Below are positions 8,316 to 17,933 of a stretch of DNA of 64,000 nt, one piece after another; the stretch's first letter is position 1, and every line of letters begins with the position of its first letter. A program made the translations under genes and the position numbers. Below the pieces are notes generated by a model. The model ran no database searches. It was not told the origin of the DNA and was given only the letters and a program-made list of their open reading frames with translations. Origin of the DNA: Christiangramia sediminis (GTDB lineage Bacteria; Bacteroidota; Bacteroidia; Flavobacteriales; Flavobacteriaceae); NCBI RefSeq assembly GCF_020552705.1, contig NZ_JAJBZG010000002.1, forward strand, positions 434,001 through 498,000. Direction: 5' to 3'.

Positions 8316-9161
8316 ATGAGAAAAATCATGCTTTTGTCGGCAACAGCTGCCATTTTGCTATCTTCATGTGTTTCACAGAAAAAATACAATGAACTGGAAA
8401 CCAAGCAAAGAGAAACACAAGATCAATTGAATACTGCCACTGTTAAGCTAAATTCATGTCTTGATGAGAAAGAGCGTTTAAACAGTCAAATTTCAAATCT
8501 GAATAATACAAACGCAGCCCTTCTAAATAACGTAGGTGATTTAGCTACTCTTTCTAAAAAAGAAGCTGAAAACATGGAGCGTTCTTTAGAAAGTATCAAA
8601 GAAAAGGATCTTGCCATTCGTTCTATGCAGGATGCAATGAACAAGAAAGATTCTGTAACTCTTGCTCTGGTAACAAGCCTTAAAGGAGCTTTAGGAGATC
8701 TTAGTGATGAAGATATCGAGATCAATGTTGAAAAAGGTGTGGTTTACGTATCTATTTCAGATAAACTATTATTTGATAGTGGTCGTTACAATGTAACTCC
8801 TCGTGCAAAAGAAGTACTTGGAAAAGTTGCTACTGTTGTAAAAAACAAGCCAAACATCGAGTTTATGGTTGAAGGTCACACAGACAACAAACCAATTAGC
8901 ACTTCAATGTTTCAGGACAACTGGGATCTTAGTGTAAAACGTGCTACTTCTGTGGTAAGAGTTCTACAGGATGAATTTGGTGTTGAACCAGCTCGTATGA
9001 CAGCTGCAGGTAGAAGTTATTATGTACCTCTTGCTTCTAACGAAACTGCTGAAGGTCGTGCTAAAAACAGAAGAACAAGAATTGTTGTTCTTCCTAAGTT
9101 AGACCAGTTCTATAGTATGATTGAAGAAGGAATGGAAAAAGCGACTTCTGGCGAAGAATAA
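8316..9161 (+). CDS. OmpA-family peptidoglycan-binding lipoprotein
   Basis: A 281-residue outer-membrane lipoprotein. The signal peptide ends ILLSSC (Cys18). A long coiled-coil region rich in Gln, Asn and Glu runs from about residue 22 to 115, and the C-terminus is an OmpA domain. Its peptidoglycan-binding pattern is VEGHTDNKPI, then DNWDLSVKRA and GRAKNRRTRI. It probably tethers the outer membrane to the cell wall. It has its own promoter box and a strong terminator, so it is likely monocistronic and well expressed. Confidence 0.92.
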   Translation: MRKIMLLSATAAILLSSCVSQKKYNELETKQRETQDQLNTATVKLNSCLDEKERLNSQISNLNNTNAALLNNVGDLATLSKKEAENMERSLESIKEKDLAIRSMQDAMNKKDSVTLALVTSLKGALGDLSDEDIEINVEKGVVYVSISDKLLFDSGRYNVTPRAKEVLGKVATVVKNKPNIEFMVEGHTDNKPISTSMFQDNWDLSVKRATSVVRVLQDEFGVEPARMTAAGRSYYVPLASNETAEGRAKNRRTRIVVLPKLDQFYSMIEEGMEKATSGEE

Positions 9162-9184
9162 GCATTCTGTTTTTATAATATATG

Positions 9185-9213
9185 AAAAGCCCTGCATTTG
9201 CGGGGCTTTTTTA
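9185..9213 (+). terminator. Rho-independent terminator of the OmpA lipoprotein gene
   Basis: AAAAGCCCTGC and GCGGGGCTTTT form an 11-bp stem with one G-U pair around an ATTT loop, followed by a T-run. Confidence 0.85.
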
Positions 9214-9289
9214 TTTTTAACAGTTAAAATTCTAATAGTCAGTATTTTATATTAATTTTAAACATACCAACCACCTAAATTTTGATGCT

Positions 9290-10390
9290 ATGAAGAAGAC
9301 AGGTGTTTACATCTGGTGTTGCGGTGTGCTGCTATTAACTTTTATAACACAATCCTGCTCCGGGGAAGATTTAATTGCTGAAGATCGAAAGAAGAATCTT
9401 TTTAATTCTCAAACAGATCTTACGAAGAAATCTAAAAATTTTTATTCTAAAACCGAGCCTGATACTTATTCTTTAACTGATAGATTTAAAGATGAGTCGC
9501 TTTTAACCCTGCCTTGCGAATCTACAGATTTCGGGGATGTACTTTCAGGATATTTTGAAAGTCTGCTTACTGATCCTGCTTTCGATTTTGATCTTCTAAA
9601 TTACTATCTGGAACTTAATAGAAAATACGTTACGTTCTACCACGGAGAGAATTATTATGGAGAAAATGGTGAATTTAACAAGCTGGCTGAAAAGAGAATC
9701 AGGGAACTTACCAAATTTTGGGATCTCAATCGCGAGATTAGGCTAAATGGGCAGCACAACTCTTTCCTTAATGATCGTGAAATCCTTACCGATATGATCG
9801 AAAGTTTTGATAGAACAGTGAGAAACCGAACGGAGGCATATGCAAAAGCAGATCTCTTATTGGAGCTAAATAAAGATTCTCCAAATTTTCCTGAAAACCC
9901 ATATTTTGCTTTTGATGCCTTTACAAAATCTAATGGGTTATTAGTTATTGGTGATGGACTTCTGGAAGGTATTATGGATACAGGAATAGATGGAGACCTT
10001 GCTTTTACAGCTGTTCTTGCCCATGAATGGTGGCATCAGGCCCAGTTTGAACATGAAGACACCTGGGATTATACAGATCAACTTTCCAATCCTACTGAAA
10101 TTTCAAGATTTTCTGAGTTGGAGGCAGATTTCGCTGCCGCATATTACCTGGCTCATAAACGCGGAGCTACCTATAACTGGAAGAGAATCGAAGAATATTT
10201 CAGACTTTCTTTTAATGTAGGAGATTGTCTTATACAAAGTATGGATCATCATGGTACTCCCACTCAAAGGCTTTCTGCTGCTGAATTAGGCTATGAACTT
10301 GCAGCCTCTGCTCAAAAGAAGGGTTTTATTCTAAGTCCTTCTGAAGTTCATTTTGCGTTTCTGGAAGTCTTTGAAGATATTACGAAATAA
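9290..10390 (+). CDS. Putative zinc metallopeptidase lipoprotein
   Basis: A 366-residue secreted protein that I cannot assign to a named family. The N-terminus is a signal peptide with Cys23 in the context FITQSC, compatible with a lipoprotein. A zinc-peptidase motif HEWWH sits at residues 245-249 (AHEWWHQ), and 26 residues on the motif ELEADFAAAYY (Glu276/Glu278, Asp280) resembles the third-ligand region of M48-like gluzincins. No other domain is recognisable. It is flanked by terminators and so is probably transcribed alone. Confidence 0.7.
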   Translation: MKKTGVYIWCCGVLLLTFITQSCSGEDLIAEDRKKNLFNSQTDLTKKSKNFYSKTEPDTYSLTDRFKDESLLTLPCESTDFGDVLSGYFESLLTDPAFDFDLLNYYLELNRKYVTFYHGENYYGENGEFNKLAEKRIRELTKFWDLNREIRLNGQHNSFLNDREILTDMIESFDRTVRNRTEAYAKADLLLELNKDSPNFPENPYFAFDAFTKSNGLLVIGDGLLEGIMDTGIDGDLAFTAVLAHEWWHQAQFEHEDTWDYTDQLSNPTEISRFSELEADFAAAYYLAHKRGATYNWKRIEEYFRLSFNVGDCLIQSMDHHGTPTQRLSAAELGYELAASAQKKGFILSPSEVHFAFLEVFEDITK

Positions 10391-10392
10391 AA

Positions 10393-10420
10393 AAAGCCCT
10401 CAGCTTAGAGGACTTTCTTT
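10393..10420. terminator. Terminator between converging genes
   Basis: AAAGCCCTC and GAGGACTTT form a 9-bp stem with one C-A mismatch around a six-base loop, followed by a T-rich run. It lies between the metallopeptidase gene and the opposing alpha/beta hydrolase gene. Confidence 0.6.
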
Positions 10421-10437
10421 TATTTATATTTTCTCAA

Positions 10438-11274
10438 TTAAGATCTTAAAAAATCTAGTAAGATTTTATTAAATTCTGCAGTATGAGTAAGCACTAGTCC
10501 ATGTGGTGCTTCTTCAATTACATGATATTCACTATTGGATATGATATCAGCACTTTTCTTACCGGAAATATCGTTGGGTACAATTTGATCAGCATCGCCA
10601 TGCACCACCAAAGTAGGGATATCAAACTTTTCCAGGTCTTTTCTAAAATCTGTAGAACCGAATGAATCTATACATTCCAGGGTTGCATTCAAAGAGGCTG
10701 CACAAGCAATATACCAGTAGTAATCCATCATTTCCTGACTAATCCGATCGCCTACCTTATCAAAATTTACAAATTGCTTTCCGAATCCCTGAAGAAAAGC
10801 AGGGCGATCTTTTTTTATTTCTTTTCTAAAGCCCTCAAATACTTCTTTTTCCAACCCGTCAGGATTATCATCGGTTTTCAACATATAAGGTGGCACAGCT
10901 GAAATAAGCGCTGCTTTTGATAGATTAGCGGTTCCATATTTTCCAATATATCGGGCAACTTCTCCACCTCCCATAGAAAAACCTACAATAGTTACTTCAG
11001 AAAGACCGAGTTTGGTGATTATATCATTCAGATCTTTAGCAAGACTGTCGTAATGATAATTAGTCCAGGGCTTATCACTGTCTCCAAAACCTCTTCTATC
11101 ATAAGCGATGCATCTAAAGCCAGCATCAACTACTTCATTGATTTGATATTCCCACATGCGATGACTCAAAGGCCATCCATGAATTAAGATCACTGGTTTG
11201 CCTTCACCGTAATCTTCATAATATAGTTTGATATTTTTTCCTTTTTCCTTACTTGTAGTTTCAATATAGCTCAT
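10438..11274 (-). CDS. Alpha/beta hydrolase (non-heme chloroperoxidase-like)
   Basis: A 278-residue alpha/beta-hydrolase with no signal peptide. The oxyanion-hole motif HGWPLSH lies at residues 32-38, the nucleophile elbow GFSMGG has Ser100, the acid lies in VVHGDADQIVP and the base is His in APHGLVL. The overall pattern, including YDRRGFGDSDKP, matches the cofactor-free haloperoxidase/arylesterase group. The natural substrate is likely an ester or lactone and cannot be predicted. Confidence 0.88.
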   Translation of the reverse strand: MSYIETTSKEKGKNIKLYYEDYGEGKPVILIHGWPLSHRMWEYQINEVVDAGFRCIAYDRRGFGDSDKPWTNYHYDSLAKDLNDIITKLGLSEVTIVGFSMGGGEVARYIGKYGTANLSKAALISAVPPYMLKTDDNPDGLEKEVFEGFRKEIKKDRPAFLQGFGKQFVNFDKVGDRISQEMMDYYWYIACAASLNATLECIDSFGSTDFRKDLEKFDIPTLVVHGDADQIVPNDISGKKSADIISNSEYHVIEEAPHGLVLTHTAEFNKILLDFLRS

Positions 11275-11378
11275 AACATTAATTTTTTATTTAAAGTATG
11301 AATGTTCTTAGCTACTGAAAAATATAAGGTTGACTTTAATATGTAATTAACGAGAAGTCAGGAATTTTGAGAATACTT

Positions 11379-11999
11379 TTACATAATCTCAATGCTACCC
11401 TTACCTTCCCTGATCACTTCCGGTTCCGGAGTGGTGAGATCAATTACCGTAGAAGGAATATTATCTCCGTAACCCCCATCAATTACAATGTCTACTAAAT
11501 TATCCCATTTCTCCTTGATAAGTTCCGGGTCGGTTCCATATTCCAATACCTCATCATCGTCTCTTATAGAGGTAGAAACGATCGGGTTACCCAGGGCACT
11601 TACTATAGCTTTACAAATATTGTTATCGGGTACCCGAATACCTACCGTTTTTTTCTTTTTGAATACATTCGGAAGATTATTTCCACCGGGAAGTATAAAA
11701 GTGTAAGGGCCGGGTAAAGACCTCTTCAGTATTTTAAAGGTGGCAGTATCTATTTGTTTGACATAATCTGATAGATTACTTAAATCCTCACAAACAAAAG
11801 AAAAATTTGCCTTTTCCAGTTTAACATTCTTGATCTGGGCGATCTTCTCTAATGCTGAAACATTCGTGATATCGCAACCTAAGCCATAAATAGTATCTGT
11901 AGGATAAATAATAAGCCCTCCTTTTCGAAGCACTTCAACTACTTTATTAATATGTTTTGGAGCGGGGTTCTCATCATAAATACGCAGTAATTCAGCCAT
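11379..11999 (-). CDS. L-threonylcarbamoyladenylate synthase (Sua5/YciO/YrdC family)
   Basis: A 206-residue YrdC-domain protein. The signature GGLIIYPTDTIYGLGCDI is present near residue 29, followed by KRSLPGPYTFILPG and the nucleotide-binding segment GIRVPDNNICKAIV. TsaC-type enzymes make threonylcarbamoyl-AMP, the precursor of the t6A37 modification of ANN-decoding tRNAs. The length suits a single-domain TsaC/YciO and lacks the extra Sua5 C-terminal domain. Since YciO paralogues share the fold, a gene symbol is withheld. Confidence 0.87.
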   Translation of the reverse strand: MAELLRIYDENPAPKHINKVVEVLRKGGLIIYPTDTIYGLGCDITNVSALEKIAQIKNVKLEKANFSFVCEDLSNLSDYVKQIDTATFKILKRSLPGPYTFILPGGNNLPNVFKKKKTVGIRVPDNNICKAIVSALGNPIVSTSIRDDDEVLEYGTDPELIKEKWDNLVDIVIDGGYGDNIPSTVIDLTTPEPEVIREGKGSIEIM

Positions 12000-12045
12000 A
12001 ATTATTATTTTAAAGTTTTTATTTCTTCAACAAAGACCGAAATTA

Positions 12046-12258
12046 TTATTCTGCCTTTTCAACCTCACTCTCGAGCTTTAGAACCTTTGCACCATCTTCC
12101 TGTTCTATATATAATGCTTTATTATTCTCTTCTCCATCCCTGGTGACTTCACTTCCATCAATCTGTTTCGTGATCTTTTTTGTATAGCTGGAAATAACTT
12201 TTCCGGTTGCGGTCCCATTCCCCCATTTCCATTTTACGGTGCTGCCTTCTCTAATCAT
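12046..12258 (-). CDS. DUF2945 (Tudor-like) small protein
   Basis: A 70-residue soluble protein that fits the DUF2945 hypervirulence-associated Tudor-like family: VKWKWGNGTATGKVISSY at the N-terminus, then ITKQIDGSEVTRDG, and a terminal acidic stretch. An AGGAAA ribosome-binding sequence lies just upstream of the ATG. The role is unknown. Confidence 0.75.
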   Translation of the reverse strand: MIREGSTVKWKWGNGTATGKVISSYTKKITKQIDGSEVTRDGEENNKALYIEQEDGAKVLKLESEVEKAE

Positions 12259-12558
12259 TTTTTCCTTTCAAGATAAATAATATAAGTTATATGTTCAGCA
12301 CAAATATTGTATCAACCTGGTATTTTAAATCATTTTTAACAATAGGATTATTCATACCCACCAATTGGATACAAAAAGCAGAAAGTTTTTAAGCTATGAC
12401 GGGCTTATTTCTAATTTTAAGACAAAAAAAAAGAGACCTTAATAAGGTCTCTAAAAAACTGTGTTTTTGTTCGGTTTTTTGAGATTGAAATAAAGGTAGG
12501 GCTCCATTTTGATCTCAGGGCTAATATATGTAAAAAATACATTTTCACAAACCCCTGA
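12259..12558. other. 300-base intergenic stretch
   Basis: No ORF or RNA gene is recognised here. The stretch holds the strong uvrD terminator hairpin in its right half and, in the left half, AT-rich DNA that should contain the minus-strand promoter of the DUF2945 gene. I could not pick a convincing promoter box. Confidence 0.5.
12424..12458 (-). terminator. Rho-independent terminator of uvrD
   Basis: AGAGACCTT and AAGGTCTCT make a perfect 9-bp stem with an AAT loop at 12432-12452. It is flanked by an A-run on the plus strand, which is a T-run on the minus strand, about 107 bases after the uvrD stop. Confidence 0.85.
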
Positions 12559-14880
12559 TTATGATAGTATTTTCAACTTAGCAAAACGAAGCAACAATTT
12601 CTTTATGCCCCCTTCCTCAAAGTCTATTTCAGCTTTTTTATCCTGACCTGAACCTTCTAATTTTAAGACCTTACCTTTTCCAAATCTCATATGCTCCACT
12701 TCATTTCCTTCAGAAAGATTTAAGGTGTTGCTTGCTTTGGAAGGTTCTGGAGAAGCTGGTTTTAGTTTTCTAAGTTTCCTTAATTGTTCTTCTGAAGGTT
12801 TATGTGCAGGTGGGGGAGTTCCTCCCTTAGGTTTGGTTTGTCTCAGTTTGCTTTTGTCTATATCATCACCAAAAATATCTGTATCTATCAATGGTTTGTA
12901 TTTATAATCATCCTGAGGCACCATAAGATCAAGATATTGCTCGTCGATCTCTTCAATAAACCTGCTTGGTTCTGCATCAACTAATTTTCCCCAGCGATAA
13001 CGTGATAAGGTATAAGTTAAATAGGCCTGTTTTTCAGCTCTGGTAATAGCTACATAGAAAAGTCTTCGTTCTTCTTCCAGCTCACTTCGGGTATTCATAC
13101 TCATGGCTGAAGGGAAAAGATCCTCTTCCATGCCCACAATATAAACGAAAGGAAACTCCAGACCTTTTGCCAGGTGAATAGTCATTAAAGCCACTCGATC
13201 ATCATCGCCCGTGTCATTATCAAGATCTGTAGCAAGGGCAACATCTTCCAGGAATTCTGAAAGTGATCCCGTAGCATCTGCCAGTTCTTTTTGACCTTCA
13301 ACAAAGTCGCGAATACCATTTAGCAACTCTTCAATATTTTCAATTCTGGCAATACCTTCAGGCGTACCATCTTTTTTAAGTTCCTGAACCAATCCCGTCT
13401 TTTTCGTGACAGCTTCAGCAATTTGAAATGCATTACTGGTCTCATTCATGATGGCGAAACTTCGGATCATATTCACGAAATTCTCCAGCTTGGTTTGAGT
13501 TCCCTTATTAATTTTCAAATCGAGCTTATCAAGATTTTGAATTACCTCAAACATGGAACGATTATGTTGATTTGCTGCTATTGCCAACCTATCCATGGTA
13601 GTTTGTCCAATTCCGCGGGATGGATAATTAATGACCCTTTTCAGTGCTTCTTCATCCTTAGGATTTAAGATCAGTCTTAAATAGGCAAGTACATCCTTGA
13701 TCTCCTTTCTCTGATAAAAAGAAAGACCTCCATAAATTCTATACGGAATATCTTTTTTTCTAAGCGCGTCTTCCATTGCCCTACTCTGGGCATTAGTTCT
13801 ATAGAGGATCGCAAAATCACCATTATCCATTTGATTTTGCATTTTGTTCTCAAAAATAGAACTCGCTACATATCTTCCTTCTTCCCCATCTGTAAGCAAT
13901 CTGTTTACGATGATCTTTGGTCCATCTTCATTAGCAGTCCAAACTATTTTGTCAAGTCTGGTTTTATTCTTTTCGATGATCGAGTTGGCAGCATTTACGA
14001 TATTCTTGGAAGAGCGATAATTCTGCTCCAACCGATACATCTGTACATCTTCATAATCCTTCTGAAAATTCAGAATATTATTGATATTGGCCCCTCGAAA
14101 AGCGTATATACTCTGCGCATCATCTCCTACCACACATATATTCTGAAATTTATCTGAAAGGGCTCTTACGATCAAATACTGCGAGTGATTAGTATCCTGG
14201 TACTCATCCACCAGGATATATTTGAACCTGCTCTGGTATTTGTGAAGCACGTCGGGAAAACGGTTTAAAAGTTCATTTGTTTTCAAAAGCAGATCGTCAA
14301 AATCCATTGCACCAGCCTTGAAACATCTGTCTACATAGGCTTTATAGATCTCCCCGAGACGTGGTTTTTTAGACATGGCATCGGCTTCTTGCAGTTCAGG
14401 ATTTTGAAAATATGCCTTTACTGTAATAAGACTGTTCTTATAAGAAGAAATGCGGTTATAAACCTGCTTGTATTTATAAACATCCTTATCTAGCCTCATT
14501 TCCTTTATGATCGCCCGTATTACACTATGGGAATCCTGAGTATCGTAAATGGTAAAATTGGAGGGATACCCCAATTTATCTGCTTCATACCTTAGCATTT
14601 TGGCAAAAACTGAATGGAAAGTTCCCATCCATAAGTTTTTTGCCTCGCCACTACCAACGATCTTAGAGATACGCTGCTTCATTTCCCTCGCAGCTTTATT
14701 AGTAAAGGTTAACGAAAGGATATTAAATGCATCTACCCCCTGATCCATCAAATATGCGATCCTATAAGTAAGCACCCGTGTTTTACCGGATCCTGCTCCG
14801 GCAATTACGATCATGGGGCCATCTTTTTGCAGCACCGGAGCCCTCTGTGCATCATTCAATTCAGCTAAATAAGCTTCCAA
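12559..14880 (-). CDS. uvrD: ATP-dependent DNA helicase, UvrD/PcrA type
   Basis: A 773-residue superfamily 1A 3'-5' helicase used in nucleotide-excision and mismatch repair. The motifs run in order: Walker A GAGSGKTRVLTYRI near residue 27, Walker B VDEYQDTNHSQY, GDDAQSIYAFRGA, YRSSKNIV, and LMTIHLAKGLEFPFVYIVG with ITRAEKQAYLTY. The C-terminus has a linker and a Tudor-like domain (VEHMRFGKGKVLKLEG) that binds RNA polymerase in PcrA/UvrD proteins. It is monocistronic with its own terminator. PcrA would be an equally good name. Confidence 0.93.
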   Translation of the reverse strand: MEAYLAELNDAQRAPVLQKDGPMIVIAGAGSGKTRVLTYRIAYLMDQGVDAFNILSLTFTNKAAREMKQRISKIVGSGEAKNLWMGTFHSVFAKMLRYEADKLGYPSNFTIYDTQDSHSVIRAIIKEMRLDKDVYKYKQVYNRISSYKNSLITVKAYFQNPELQEADAMSKKPRLGEIYKAYVDRCFKAGAMDFDDLLLKTNELLNRFPDVLHKYQSRFKYILVDEYQDTNHSQYLIVRALSDKFQNICVVGDDAQSIYAFRGANINNILNFQKDYEDVQMYRLEQNYRSSKNIVNAANSIIEKNKTRLDKIVWTANEDGPKIIVNRLLTDGEEGRYVASSIFENKMQNQMDNGDFAILYRTNAQSRAMEDALRKKDIPYRIYGGLSFYQRKEIKDVLAYLRLILNPKDEEALKRVINYPSRGIGQTTMDRLAIAANQHNRSMFEVIQNLDKLDLKINKGTQTKLENFVNMIRSFAIMNETSNAFQIAEAVTKKTGLVQELKKDGTPEGIARIENIEELLNGIRDFVEGQKELADATGSLSEFLEDVALATDLDNDTGDDDRVALMTIHLAKGLEFPFVYIVGMEEDLFPSAMSMNTRSELEEERRLFYVAITRAEKQAYLTYTLSRYRWGKLVDAEPSRFIEEIDEQYLDLMVPQDDYKYKPLIDTDIFGDDIDKSKLRQTKPKGGTPPPAHKPSEEQLRKLRKLKPASPEPSKASNTLNLSEGNEVEHMRFGKGKVLKLEGSGQDKKAEIDFEEGGIKKLLLRFAKLKILS

Positions 14881-15041
14881 ATTTTCTCCGTTTTTAAAAA
14901 CTGAAAGGTAACCAAAATGGTCAAAAAAGGAAACCTGACAGCAAGCCTTTTTTAAACAATTAAGTTTATTGTCAAGTACAAAGGATTATAATTTAATATC
15001 TTTAAAACTTTCAAAAAAATAGCGGATTAAATTTTAAAAAT

Positions 15042-16322
15042 ATGACCTTAACGAACTACTGCCTTTTGGCAGGAATATTTTTCACGGGGCTTTGTCAGGC
15101 ACAGGTAAATATTCCTTCTGAAGAATTTGAGAATATTGAAGAGAAAGTGATCGAATGGCGTAGGGATTTCCATGAGCATCCAGAACTTTCCAATCGTGAG
15201 TTTGAAACCGCTGAGAAAATAGCCAAGCATCTAAATTCTCTGGGGATAGAAACCCATACAGGAGTCGCAAAAACCGGGGTGGTAGGAATTTTAAAAGGGT
15301 CAAAACCTGGAAAAACACTCGCATTAAGAGCAGATATTGATGCTTTGCCGGTTACCGAAAACAATGATCTTCCATTTAAATCTGAAGTAAAAACCGAATT
15401 TCTGGGCTCTAAAACTGGCGTAATGCATGCCTGTGGTCATGATACTCACACTGCTATTTTAATGGGTGTCGCCAAAATACTTTCAGAAAATAAAGATAAG
15501 ATCAACGGAACCGTCAAATTTATATTTCAACCGGCAGAAGAAGGACCACCACCGGGCGAAGAAGGTGGAGCTGCTTTAATGATCAAGGAAGGAGTTCTTA
15601 AAAATCCTGATGTGGATGCGATTTTTGGTTTACACATCAATGCGGCTACTCCTGTAGGCACTATTAAATACAAACCCGAAGGTACGATGGCCGCCGTGGA
15701 AAGATTTGTAATTAATGTAAAAGGTAAGCAGGCACATGGTTCAGCTCCCTGGAGCGGAGTGGATCCAATCCTGATTTCAGCTAAAATAATTGACGGACTT
15801 CAAACGATCATAAGCCGGAATGCTGAACTTACTGAATCGGCTTCAGTTATTACCGTTGGTAAAATTACCAGCGGAGTGAGATTCAATATAATTCCTGAAA
15901 CCGCGGAAATGATTGGAACCGTAAGAACACTGGACGCAAAGAATAAGGAATTGATCCTTTCAAGAATGAGAGAAATGGTACCGGCGATCGCAAAGGCTTA
16001 TGGTGGAGAGGCAACTATCGAAATTCAGAATAATACAGCGATCACTTACAACGACCCTGCACTTACCAATAAAATGTTACCCAGTCTTAAAGAAGTTGCA
16101 GGAGCAGAAAATGTGAATTTGATGAAAGCAACTACCGGAGGGGAAGATTTTTCATTTTTTCAGGAAGAGGTGCCGGGATTTTATTTTTTTCTTGGAGGTA
16201 TGCCTGCTAATGCAGAACCAACCAGACATCATACTCCAGATTTCTATATTGATGAAAGTGGATTATTACTCGGCGTAAAGGCGATGACACAATTAAGCCT
16301 GGATTATTTAAATAAGTCATGA
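15042..16322 (+). CDS. M20D amidohydrolase, secreted
   Basis: A 426-residue metallopeptidase-fold amidohydrolase of the M20D group, which includes hippurate, N-acyl-amino-acid and IAA-conjugate hydrolases. It has a signal peptide (cleavage near the AQV after residue 20) and is therefore periplasmic. Metal-site motifs are visible: RRDFHEHPELS, ADIDALPVTE, MHACGHDTHTA, PAEEG, and ATTGGEDFSFF near the C-terminus. It is coupled to the next gene by a 4-base overlap (ATGA). The true substrate is not known. Confidence 0.92.
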   Translation: MTLTNYCLLAGIFFTGLCQAQVNIPSEEFENIEEKVIEWRRDFHEHPELSNREFETAEKIAKHLNSLGIETHTGVAKTGVVGILKGSKPGKTLALRADIDALPVTENNDLPFKSEVKTEFLGSKTGVMHACGHDTHTAILMGVAKILSENKDKINGTVKFIFQPAEEGPPPGEEGGAALMIKEGVLKNPDVDAIFGLHINAATPVGTIKYKPEGTMAAVERFVINVKGKQAHGSAPWSGVDPILISAKIIDGLQTIISRNAELTESASVITVGKITSGVRFNIIPETAEMIGTVRTLDAKNKELILSRMREMVPAIAKAYGGEATIEIQNNTAITYNDPALTNKMLPSLKEVAGAENVNLMKATTGGEDFSFFQEEVPGFYFFLGGMPANAEPTRHHTPDFYIDESGLLLGVKAMTQLSLDYLNKS

Positions 16323-17917
16323 TGAATGAATTTGTGGAGATAATTGGGAATGTCCCCTGGTGGGGCTGGCTTTTGATCTTTTTATTGCTGGTTGCCATTT
16401 CAGATGTATTCTTCAATAAGAAACATACCATCATGCATAATTTCCCGGTAGTGGGACATATGCGCTATTTCCTGGAAAGTATTGGTCCAGAAATAAGACA
16501 ATACCTTGTTGCTAACAATCGAGAGGAACTACCGTTTAACAGAAGAGAACGGGGATGGATCTATGCTTCAGCGAAAAATCAGAATAATTACGAGGGTTTT
16601 GGTACAGATCAGGATATCTTCTCCACCCATTATATTTTTATTAATAACGCTCTTTTACCATACAAGCTTCCCGAAGATCATCCCAATAACAAAAATTCTG
16701 GTCTTATCCCATGTGCAAAGGTGATGGGCGCCTGGAATAATAGAAAAAGACCATTTCGACCTGCTTCAGTGATCAATGTCTCCGCAATGAGTTATGGTTC
16801 CCTTTCAGCAAAAGCGATCGAATCATTAAACGAAGGATGTAAACTTTCAGGAGCCTTTCATAATACAGGAGAAGGCGGACTCTCACCTTATCATCAAAAG
16901 GGAGCTGACCTGGTCTTCCAGATTGGAACAGGATATTTTGGGGTACGCGATGAACAGGGGAATTTTTCCATGAAAAAACTGGTGGAAATGGTAAAAAATA
17001 ATTCGCAGATCAGGGCTATTGAATTAAAACTCTCACAGGGTGCCAAACCAGGAAAAGGAGGAGTTCTACCCGCCGCTAAGATATCCAAAGAAATTTCAGA
17101 AATACGGGGTGTACCCATGCATAAAGATGTGATCTCACCACCTTATCATTCAACTTTCAACACTATTGAAGAGATGGTGGATTTTGTAGAAGAGATCGCC
17201 AGGGCTACCGGCCTACCTACCGGAATTAAATCGGCGGTGGGACAATTAAAAGACTGGAAAACGCTGGCTAAGATCATGCAGGAGAAAGATTATGGACCAG
17301 ACTTTATTAGCATTGATGGTGGCGAAGGAGGAACTGGCGCCGCACCGCCAAGCTTTGCAGATCACGTCTCCCTTCCCTGGATCTATGCATTCACTGATGT
17401 CTATAAGATCTTTCAAAAATATCAGCTAACAGAGCGTATTGTGTTTATAGCTTCGGGAAGACTTGGATTTCCAGCGAAAGCAGCAATGGCCTTTGCACTT
17501 GGAGCAGATTGTATTAATGTTGCCCGTGAAGCAATGATGAGCGTGGGTTGTATCCAGGCACAAAGTTGTCATACAAATACCTGTCCTACCGGAGTGGCTA
17601 CTCAGAATAAATGGTTGCAAGCCGGGATAAATGTAAAGGATAAGGCGATGAGGACGAATTTCTATTTCGTTAAATTCAGAAAAGAGTTATTAGAAATAAG
17701 TCATTCTGCAGGTCATGAGCATCCTTGCCAGTTTGATACAGATGATGTGGATATCAACCTCAGCGATAAGAATCTGGCAAAAACTCTTGCAACTACTTTC
17801 TCATACCATAAAGATGAAGTAAATTTCAACTCTGTTAAAGAACTTGTGGAATGTCCTCATTTAGGCGGAAACCTGAATTTGGAGTCCTTACAAAAAACAG
17901 AAAAAGCAATAGATTAA
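16319..17917 (+). CDS. FMN-binding glutamate synthase-like protein
   Basis: A 532-residue protein with an N-terminal membrane segment (WWGWLLIFLLLVAI) and a TIM-barrel like the central FMN domain of glutamate synthase. Signatures are the NVSAMSYGSLSAKA region, IELKLSQGAKPGKGG, the glycine-rich FMN segment DGGEGGTGAAPP, and the 3Fe-4S cysteines in GCIQAQSCHTNTCPTGV. It has neither the glutaminase domain nor a GltD partner, so it is not a full glutamate synthase. Such proteins are common in flavobacteria with unknown substrate. Its start overlaps the M20 gene. Confidence 0.88.
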   Translation: MMNEFVEIIGNVPWWGWLLIFLLLVAISDVFFNKKHTIMHNFPVVGHMRYFLESIGPEIRQYLVANNREELPFNRRERGWIYASAKNQNNYEGFGTDQDIFSTHYIFINNALLPYKLPEDHPNNKNSGLIPCAKVMGAWNNRKRPFRPASVINVSAMSYGSLSAKAIESLNEGCKLSGAFHNTGEGGLSPYHQKGADLVFQIGTGYFGVRDEQGNFSMKKLVEMVKNNSQIRAIELKLSQGAKPGKGGVLPAAKISKEISEIRGVPMHKDVISPPYHSTFNTIEEMVDFVEEIARATGLPTGIKSAVGQLKDWKTLAKIMQEKDYGPDFISIDGGEGGTGAAPPSFADHVSLPWIYAFTDVYKIFQKYQLTERIVFIASGRLGFPAKAAMAFALGADCINVAREAMMSVGCIQAQSCHTNTCPTGVATQNKWLQAGINVKDKAMRTNFYFVKFRKELLEISHSAGHEHPCQFDTDDVDINLSDKNLAKTLATTFSYHKDEVNFNSVKELVECPHLGGNLNLESLQKTEKAID

Positions 17918-17933
17918 AAAATCTTATTTCCTG

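Noticed and set aside
14969-15004. A promoter for the M20 amidohydrolase (TTG then TATCTTTA)
   Set aside because: The spacer is 25 bases and the -7 box has a mismatch, so the match is too weak to list as a feature.
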